Source of the DNA: Isoetes taiwanensis
Lineage: Eukaryota > Streptophyta > Lycopodiopsida > Isoetales > Isoetaceae
Direction of reading: 5' to 3'
Length of the DNA stretch: 64,000 bases
NCBI GenBank assembly: GCA_021234155.1
Contig: JAJEKV010000052.1
Span: 3,094,254 to 3,158,253, forward strand
The notes beneath the pieces were generated by a model. That model was given only the letters and a program-made list of their open reading frames with translations, had not been told where the DNA came from and made no database searches. A program made the translations under genes and the position numbers. Shown here piece by piece: positions 55,575 to 64,000 of this stretch. Each line of letters opens with the position of its first letter. The first letter of the stretch is position 1.

Positions 55575-57405
55575 ATTACTTAACGACCATGGCATATATG
55601 TTCGAGAGCAACACATAATTTGAGTCATTGGAGGGCTCTACACTCGAGAACATGTCCTAATGCTTGCTCACCTAGTTCCTTATTACCGTAAACTTTGCAT
55701 GCAGCTAGAAGGGAAGTCCAAGATTCCACATATTTGTTTCAAATGGCATCTTTGTTAATAAAATCGAGTGCCTGATGAAGCTGCCCTATCGTCCAAGCGG
55801 TCGAGTAATACAAACATAATGTTGCACTTTTCGGAGTAATGCCATAGTCCCACGTGATTGAAGAAAAATAATAACATCCTTTATCTAGCGGACATGCATG
55901 ATTGCAAGTCGACAAAGCAGAAATAAATGTGATATCATCGGCCTTACAAGATCGAGTAGCATGATTTCAAACATTTTCAAAGCCTCCATGCCATCTCCAT
56001 CTTTGAGCATATCCCGCAATGATTGCATTCCATGAGACAATATCTCGTGCATGGGCAAACTCGAACACGGCGCGGGCATCCTCTATCTTTGCCACATTTA
56101 GCATACATGTCAATAAGAGCATTGCCAATAATACTATTCAATTGAGGGATATTTTCTAAAATGCTTTTATGAATTTTCTTTCCCTCTTGCAAAGCTGCTA
56201 CACCGAACATGCACTCATCAAGCTTACAAAAGTAGCTTCATCGGGTTTAACACCTTCACATTGCCATAAGTATGAAAAGATCCGGAGCTTGTTTCGTCGC
56301 CAAGATTTTCTATATATCCCGTGAACATTGCATTCCAGGAGACAACGTCTTGTCTGAAAAGAATTTCAAACACACAACGTGCACTCTCTATGACTCCACA
56401 TTTAGCATACATACCTGATGAGGCTACTATTTATAAAGATGTCTAAGTGCTCTCCCATAAGTAATATGCTAGCATGGACCCATTTGCCATATTCCATGAC
56501 CATAGCGGATGTGCAAGAACTTAAAATGCTAACAAAACTGAATTTATCGGCTCAATAACCTCTATAGACATTTGCTTAAAAGTTGTAGGGCTCCCAAGTA
56601 ATCTCCATTGTGCACATATCCTGCTAACATTATGTTAAATGATACAATAGTATGTAGACTCACTGTTAAAAAACTTGGCACGCATTACTTATGTTACCAC
56701 GGCAAAGATACATGTCGACAAGTGTACTCCCAACATAAACATCGGACTCACATCTAGCTTGTAGTATATCAGCATGGACACGTTTACCTTGTCCCCGACC
56801 ACGAGCATGCACCTACAATGCTCATTAAAGTAACTTTATTGGGCTTGAAGCCTTGTTTTTGCATTTCGTTATAGTACTCAAGAGCTTCGGGCCCATCACC
56901 TTCTTGGATGAGACCACCAATCATTGCACTCCATGAGACAACATTTTTGTGCGGGAAGTCGTTTTGAATACCTGCGAGAATCTTCCATGCTTCCACATTT
57001 AGCATACATGTCAATTAAACTGCTTCCAAGAAAGATATCCAACTCAAACCCAACTTCCGAAATTTTAGCATGAAACAACTTTCCATTGTAGAACCGAATT
57101 AATAGCACAAGCATTTATAACACCTACAAAAGGTGAATTTATCGGGGGACACACCCTTCAATAGCATTTGATTGAACAGGATAAAAAGCTTACTTTACTA
57201 TCCCTATGTTCTACAAACCCGGCAATTATTGTAGTCCATGTGCGACATCTTGTGTGCGCATTCTAATGAAGACTCCATAAGCATCGACTATTATGGCTGC
57301 ATTTAGTATACATATTCAAGTAGTGTATTGCCAACATAAATATCATTCTCACATTTAGCCCTCAAGATGTTAGCATGTACCAATTTCCCTTCTTCCATAG
57401 CGAGA
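55575..57405 (-). pseudogene. PPR gene copy in unit A (apparently broken)
   Basis: It aligns throughout with the PPR sequence of unit B. It carries PPR pieces in changing frames: LIDMYAKCG (twice), NVVSWSAMIGGLIQEGDGPE and KQGFKPNKVTLMSIVGAC. Nearly all its frame breaks lie where unit B has CAG or CTG, so the copy may be less broken than it looks. The 5' end is cut at the duplication junction. Confidence 0.82.
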
Positions 57406-57835
57406 CATCTTTTTGGCAATAGCGAACAAGGCGAGGGGGGATCTTTGTGTTATTTGGGAGAACATAACACCACAAATGTGATGAAATTGTGGGGAGGCAT
57501 AGCCATGCTTGGGGATTACTCACCTGCAGATAGTCTGCGCCCTCGTAATAGATGACCAGGGTTATATAGCCCTGCGAACCAATGTCTCTTCGAGTATTAT
57601 CTTTTATCTAAGTGATAGTGAGAAAGCCGACATGGCTAATGTTTGGGTTCTTTGTAACCAACTCGAGTTCTTACCCATTATCTCAACTCTACTTCATACC
57701 CTCCTCCTCCTAGTATTGTTTCATACCCCCTCCCCCCTTGCTACCCTCCCAAAATTCCCCCCTCCTCCTCTTGGCTCACATCCCTCCCCTCCCCTCCCGC
57801 CCGATCTAGCATTTTTGCGGGGGTCCGGGTAATAG
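57406..57835 (+). pseudogene. 5'-truncated secreted-protein gene copy (unit B)
   Basis: It continues the sequence of the gene at 28,107-28,697 from codon 54 on (LCYLGE, then IDDQGYIALRTNV) without signal peptide or promoter. Frame slips near 57,428, 57,530, 57,650 and 57,800 again lie at CAG/CTG words of the full gene. Confidence 0.88.
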
Positions 57836-60800
57836 CTTCTCACCTCAACTATCAATGTTTTTCCATGTTCTCATTAAGTCATTGCTCTTATTAACTTATT
57901 GTTTTGCTTGTGCAACAGTGACACTGTCGTTCATGCGCCTTTCCCATCGTCCTTGTTTTTGCTCTTGTTGATTTGCTCTAGCATACTTACATTAGCGTAA
58001 TAGTTGAGGATTCTTTACAACGAGAAGTCTTTGTTCTCTTTTGTCCAATTCGTTTTTTATTGAGTATTTCCTTGATTTTATAATCAGTTGTAGACTCTTG
58101 AATTAAAAAACATGTTATGCCTATTTGGTCCAATTCAAATTTTCGTCTCCCTCTAAGTATGTCCCTTAGAACACTGCCTTCCTCCAAACCATCAATAGGC
58201 TGAAGTTTCAAAATAATTTCTCTCCATTGGATCCTAGGCAAATTGATATTCCCGCTGTTGTGCACTCTATATTCCTTCATAAGAGCAAGTGTTGTACAAA
58301 TAGTGTTCTCTGTGGTGTTTTTATCTTCTTGGTTTGAATTTGAGAAAGTGGATTGTTACAAAAAAAAATGCCAAAAGATTTGGAGGAGGGAGTATTCATG
58401 TTTCTTGTTTGCACAGATTTCTTCCCCCCTTGGTACCCCTCCCCCCTTGGTACCCTCCCAAAATCCCCCCCCTCCTCCTCTTGCCCTTATCCCTCCCCTC
58501 CCCCGCCCGCCCGATCTAGCATTTTTTCTTAGGGTCCAAGTAATCTTCTCACCTCAACACCTCAACAAAAGTGTTTTGCTCGAGCTTTTTATACCTTTCA
58601 ATGAGTGAAACAAATCTATAATATATAAATCTAGTTTTTGTGGTGTCTTGAGAATCTTAAAAGCATAGTCTTGAATGCATTCATTGAGGACTTCTATTAT
58701 ACACTATACATGGTTCTAGTTTTTGTGGTTCCCGAGAAACTTTAAAGCATAACCTTTAACGTATTCATTGAAGATATTTGTCTTCTCCTTTGTTGTGTTT
58801 GAATATCTAGCACAATAATAGGGGGTTTTTTTGTGTTTTTGTACGCTTTTCACTAAGGTTTTCCTATGATTTCGTGATGTATTCAAATGGATGTACTAAT
58901 GCGTACATCTAGAGTGCACCATTTCTGAGCCATTGATTTTAGCCTATTTTTTTTCAATGGTCAACAACCAATGGCTCACAACAAAAGCCCTTTTTTTTGT
59001 GCGTGTGGTGCATAATGGGCACATGAAGGGCCATTGATTTTAGCCTTTTTTTTTCAATGGTCAACAACCAACGGCTCACAACAAAAGCCCTCTGTTTGCA
59101 TAATGAGCACATGAAGGGCTTGAAGGGCGATGTAGTGCGGTTTCCGCCAAGCAACACATTTCTTATCATAACTTTTGATCCAGAGCTTTGTTTGAGATGA
59201 TGTTTATTGCGTTGGAAAGCTCTCTCCGAGACCTTTTTGATAGTGTATGATATGGATATGTTTGGTTAAGTTATCTATGCTAAAACAACAATTTTTCGGC
59301 CGGGTTTGGTAGGCTTTCACATCCTACCAGCTGATTAATACAGGATTGCGCTATTGGATATTGTTTTATGGCTCATTTCGAATGAAGCTTGAAAAAATTA
59401 CCATGCATTTTTAGATTTTGAGGCAAAGTTATTAAGCAAATTCCAAGGCTTCTAGATCCTTGTGCTAACAAGCGAAAAGTTTCCCACTTTGGTTTCTCAC
59501 CACAAGAATCCATGGAGGCCAAAGGCTGCTGTTCAATTCCAGTTGAAAAATGTTTGTTGCAAACTTTATGACTTTCAGAATAATGGGATCAATCTGCTCT
59601 ATCTTTGTGGTAACTTTTACTTATGTTCTATTTGTTTTATTGTAATCAAATTCAAAAGCTACAGGTGATGAAAGGCTCAAATGAATTCTAGTTTTTTTCT
59701 GGTTTGAATTCTAAAATTTTTGTTGTGCCTCTTTATTTTCTGTCCTTTCACTAATGCATCTCGCATTTGGATCTTAGTCATGACTTATCTGTTGGCCGCC
59801 TAATGTTTAGGGACTAGAATTGGCAAGAAAGCTTGAAACATATGTAATTTGGCGTGTTGCAATGAGCAGGTTCACACTTTGCTCAAAGCTGTTTCAAATT
59901 AAATTCTTATTATCAAGCAAATGCTTAGTTTTATGTAGCTTCACATTCATTGGGTTTAAATGGTTGGACTCAAAGGCCTTAGTGCTAAAGCAAAACACAT
60001 TTGCACTATTGAAACTTCATGTCATTAAGTTTAAATTGTTTGATTCAAAGTTGTTAGTGTTAAAATAAAGCACAAGGATATGTTGGGTTCAATTTCCATG
60101 ACATGACTTAACAGTCATCTTCTTAACAAATGTTCTTTATTCCATTGATAACTCTTCTAAATTACTTTAATAACATGTTGACCTTTTTTGAGGCTCCACA
60201 ATTGCTATATATCATTTTTTATTGTTATGTTGTCCATCTCCAAGGCCCCGAAGGGGCGAAAAAAACAAGGTGCTGCGCACGGAGTGTTGCCCTCTGTGGC
60301 CCGAGGGTGAAGTGGCTTAAATCATATTTCAAAGTCATATTTTCACAATCAAGCAAAATTGCTACTTCAAAACAATACAATACTTGATACTTGATTCTTG
60401 TTTTCAACAAGAATTTCTCCCTTGATCCCTAAAATATTATTCTAGTTCTGGAAAGGGCCACAATCCTATAAAGATATGTTGCCAGAGTTTAAATCGTAAT
60501 TGTAAACATGACGTGTTATTTTAGCTTGTGCGCTACAATTTGTCTACTGTGATATGTGTTAATTTAGCTTGTGTGCTATAATTTGTTTGCTTTGCATGCT
60601 TGTCCTTCACATGGTTCAAATATTGTTCACAACTATTCATTTTCTAGATATTCAAGTGATCACTTAATAAAAAGAAGAATATATTTTAAAGCACATCTTC
60701 TATACCCACATCGTTTCCAAAGATCATCCTCCAAGACCATCTCCAAATACAGGTATTACGTAATTGTAGTCAAACAGCAATTGCAGTCAAACAGCAACAT

Positions 60801-60968
60801 CTAACTAAAATTCACCATATAACAAAGGCAAAATTCAAGCTGTTATTTTATTTTCAAATGAACTACATGTACATGGTTCAAAACTTAGAAAAAAAAAATA
60901 CTTGCACAACATAATCACAACAGCTTGAAGTAACAATTCACATTCGCACTGCAGAGACATGGAATGAG
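57836..60968. other. Non-coding part of unit B
   Basis: It matches 28,700-31,836, including the second proline-rich tail (58,416-58,545) and the duplicated hairpin motif (58,925-59,105). No gene is recognised. Confidence 0.6.
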
Positions 60969-60975
60969 GCGTCAA

Positions 60976-61996
60976 TGCCAGTTTTTCCCATTTTACGATA
61001 GCTAGCATAAGATCCATATTAGCTCGCATAAGATCTGCATCTTTCAAGTTGTTTGGCTCACAGGCAATAAAACTTTCTTGTCTGCATTATTCTATGGCAA
61101 ATCATCCACCAAAAAATGATGATGGATACGTTTCTTCATTGGCCATATTCCAAAACCATACGTACATCTCTGCAATAGTTATAAGGCATCAAGTCAATGC
61201 ATAAATTATAACTATATGTCATGCTTACTTTTCACGATGAACATCTTCCACAGCACCACTGGTGACTAGCAGTAAGCAGATATTAAAATATTCATCAGAC
61301 GCGCCATACACCATGGAAACAGTCGTGACATTTAGTGAATTGAACCATATAGAGTGGTATAAGTTAGACTACTGGAACAGCAAAATGATAACAAGTGCTG
61401 TTCCATAGACATCTTAATTTGTTGCAAAAATTATCAATACTTTGCTTTTATCTCATATCTGTCTGGAGTCAACATTGCATCTTAAAGTGGCTTGTTTTGC
61501 AAAAAGAAGCAGCCGTGGTTGTTCGCATTGATATTGCAAATTTGTCGAAATATTGTGGTCACTTTGCATTTCCGAGCTGCGGACTAGTTATTCATCAACA
61601 GTCAATGACAACCACCAAGCAACTTTAGTGTAATCATTGCTGGTTATCCGACAGAATATCTGCTCTTTAACTCTGTTAAATTTTCTAGCACCACCAAGAA
61701 ATCAAACTGATGGGTCTCAAGGGATTCCTTATTGTTAGAGACTTGCTTCAGACCCTTCCTTGATGTGCACTCATTGAACTGACAGGTTTCACACATTGAA
61801 GTGGGACCTGAGCTCCTTCGTTTACTTTCTTGGATTTTGAACTTATCAGGAACGCTCAGCAGTATGGATCTTTTTGCGTTTACATCCTATTCTGGAAAGA
61901 TTCACATTATTCTTTTCCATCTCCATCTTCAGTCCAGAAACCCTTGGTTGAAAATGACTTATAGAACCAGCCGATGTTTTCAATGTGACCTGGACA
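60976..61996. other. Downstream flank of the PPR gene (unit B)
   Basis: No recognisable gene. Frames are short and unlike known proteins. Confidence 0.45.
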
Positions 61997-63818
61997 TTAC
62001 TTAACGACCATGGCATATATGTTCGAGAGCAACACATAAGCTGAGTCATTGGAGGGCTCTACACTCAGAACATGTCCTAATGCTTGCTCACCTAGTTCCT
62101 TATTACCGTAAACTTTGCATGCAGCTAGAAGGGAAGTCCAAGATTCCACAGCTGTTTCAAATGGCATGCTGTTAATAAAATCGAGTGCCTGATGAAGCTG
62201 CCCTATACGTCCAAGCAGGTCAGTAATACAAACATAATGTTGCACTTTCAGAGTAATGCCATAGTCCCCTGTGATTGAAGAAAAATAATAACATCCTTTA
62301 TCTAGCAGACATGCATGATTGCAAGCTGACAAAGCAGAAATAAATGTGATATCATCTGGCCTTACAAGATCGAGTAGCATGATTTCAAACATTTTCAGAG
62401 CCTCCATGCCATCTCCATGCTGAGCATATCCTGCAATGATTGCATTCCATGAGACAATATCTCGTACAGGCAAACTCCAGAACACCTGACGGGCATCCTC
62501 TATGCTGCCACATTTAGCATACATGTCAATAAGAGCATTGCCAATAATACTATTCAGCTGAGGGATATTTTCTAAAATGCTTTTATGAATTTTCTTTCCC
62601 TCTTGCAAAGCTGCTACACCAGAACATGCACTCATCAAGCTTACAAAAGTAGCTTCATCGGGTTTAACACCTTCCTGTGCCATAAGTACGAAAAGATCCA
62701 GAGCTTGTTTTACGTCAGCATTTTCTATATATCCTGTGAACATTGCATTCCAGGAGACAACGTCTTGTACAGAAAGAATTTCAAACACACAACGTGCACT
62801 CTCTATGACTCCACATTTAGCATACATACTGATGAGGCTACTATTTATAAAGATGTCTAAGTGCTCTCCCATAAGTAATATGCTAGCATGGACCCATTTG
62901 CCATATTCCATGACCATAGCAGATGTGCAAGAACTTAAAATGCTAACAAAACTGAATTTATCTGGCTCAATAACCTCTATAGACATTTGCTTAAAAAGTT
63001 GTAGGGCTCCCAAGTAATCTCCATTGTGCACATATCCTGCTAACATTATGTTAAATGATACAATAGTATGTAGACTCAGCCTGTTAAAAACTTGGCACGC
63101 ATTACTTATGTTACCACAGCCAGCATACATGTCGACAAGTGTACTCCCAACATAAACATCAGACTCACATCTAGCTTGTAGTATATCAGCATGGACACGT
63201 TTACCTTGTCCCTGACCTGAGCATGCACCTACAATGCTCATTAAAGTAACTTTATTGGGCTTGAAGCCTTGTTGCTGCATTTCGTTATAGTACTCAAGAG
63301 CTTCAGGCCCATCACCTTCTTGGATGAGACCACCAATCATTGCACTCCATGAGACAACATTTTGTGCAGGAAGTCGTTTGAATACCTGCCGAGAATCTTC
63401 CATGCTTCCACATTTAGCATACATGTCAATTAAACTGCTTCCAAGAAAGATATCCAACTCAAACCCAACTTCCAGAATTTTAGCATGAAACAACTTTCCA
63501 GATTGTAGAACCCAATTAATAGCACAAGCATTTATAACACCTACAAAGGTGAATTTATCAGGGGACACACCCTTCAATAGCATTTGATTGAACAGATAAA
63601 AAGCTTACTTTACTATCCCTATGTTCTACAAACCCAGCAATTATTGTAGTCCATGTGCAGACATCTTGTGTGCGCATTCTAATGAAGACTCCATAAGCAT
63701 CGACTATTCTGCTGCATTTAGTATACATATTCAGTAGTGTATTGCCAACATAAATATCATTCTCACATTTAGCCCTCAAGATGTTAGCATGTACCAATTT
63801 CCCTTCTTCCATAGCAGA
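61997..63818 (-). CDS. PLS-class PPR protein, 5'-truncated (unit B)
   Basis: PPR proteins of this class bind organellar RNA through tandem 31-36 residue repeats and act in RNA editing or processing in mitochondria or plastids. The frame 63,583-61,997 is open for 528 codons. It holds about thirteen P, L and S repeats (SSLIDMYAKCGSMEDSRQVF, NVVSWSAMIGGLIQEGDGPE, NALIDMYAKCGSIEDARQVF) and an E-motif region (SAYVLLSNIYA). It stops at MVVK with no E+ or DYW domain. Upstream, 63,818-63,600 holds further repeats (EGKLVHANILRAKCENDIYV) in another frame. One extra base near 63,598 separates the two and is present in both units. The N-terminus and targeting peptide are missing at the junction with secreted-gene DNA, so the locus is probably non-functional. 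Confidence 0.88.
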
Positions 63819-64000
63819 CATCTTTTTGGCAATAGCGAACAAGGCAGGGGCAGGGATGCTGTGTTATTTGGGAGAACGCAACACCACAAATGTGATGAAA
63901 TTGTGGGGAGGCATAGCCATGCTTGGGGATTACTCAGCTGCAGATAGCTGCGCCCTCGTAATAGATGACCAGGGTTATATAGCCCTGCGAACCAATGTCT
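63819..64000 (+). pseudogene. Start of tandem unit C: truncated secreted-protein gene
   Basis: It is identical in the visible part to 28,268-28,449 (IFLAIANKAGAGMLCYLGER) and runs off the window edge. It has no start codon or signal peptide of its own. Confidence 0.9.

Larger units (their letters stand above)
28268..57405. repeat. Tandem duplication unit A (contains the 22.7 kb insertion)
   Basis: The unit begins inside the secreted-protein gene at CATCTTTTTGGCAATAGCG and ends in the PPR sequence. Without 31,842-54,548 it is about 6.43 kb and aligns base for base with unit B. Confidence 0.93.
57406..63818. repeat. Tandem duplication unit B (6,413 bp, empty retroelement site)
   Basis: Starts with CATCTTTTTGGCAATAGCG joined to PPR sequence on its left. 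Contains GAGGCGTCAATGCCAG at about 60,966-60,981, the uninterrupted target of the 22.7 kb element. It ends at the same junction, where unit C begins. Confidence 0.95.

Overview
The window looks like repeat-rich nuclear DNA of a land plant, most likely not a flowering plant (a fern or similar large genome is my inference). The grounds are a plant F-box/kelch gene, sucrose synthase remnants, PLS-class PPR sequence with an E motif, Ty3/gypsy chromoviruses and a LINE. Little host coding capacity survives. Most of the 64 kb is mobile DNA, often nested.

Layout. 1-801 is a tandem array of 19-20 bp units carrying many CACGTG words. 1.0-5.7 kb is mostly non-coding, with a 5'-truncated LINE copy at 3.69-4.19 kb. 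5,702-12,233 is an F-box/kelch gene with one intron. That intron holds a complete Ty3/gypsy chromovirus (6,199-11,591, minus strand, TSD TCTGA). 14.1-20.7 kb is a near full-length LINE (minus strand). Its reverse transcriptase is split by a 1.7 kb terminal-inverted-repeat transposon. 21.5-22.1 kb is a sucrose synthase pseudogene. 24.4-28.7 kb holds a small family of secreted proteins with proline-rich tails, in divergent pairs, with a tRNA-type SINE between them.

From 28,268 to the right edge lies a tandem duplication with a unit of about 6.42 kb. Each unit runs from the middle of a secreted-protein gene to a 5'-truncated PPR gene on the opposite strand. There are two full units plus the start of a third. 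A 22.7 kb LTR retroelement (31,842-54,543, TSD GCGTC) sits in the first unit, and the second unit keeps the empty site at 60,969-60,975. The element has 1.6 kb LTRs, gag, protease, RT, RNase H, integrase and a chromodomain. Between PBS and gag it also has two extra coding regions. The first ends in a clear histone H3 fold (44,530-44,846). It is interrupted by a 9.4 kb DNA transposon (35,123-44,525), which carries an intron-containing SMUG1-like uracil-DNA glycosylase fragment, a MITE, a LINE fragment and a fresh poly(A) retrocopy.

The most interesting system is the chromodomain retroelement with its own H3-like histone. One caution covers the right half: duplicated copies (LTR pair, tandem units) differ almost only at CAG/CTG words. 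That pattern points to systematic sequence error at CHG-methylated sites more than to real mutation, so many apparent frameshifts in 31-64 kb may be artefacts.
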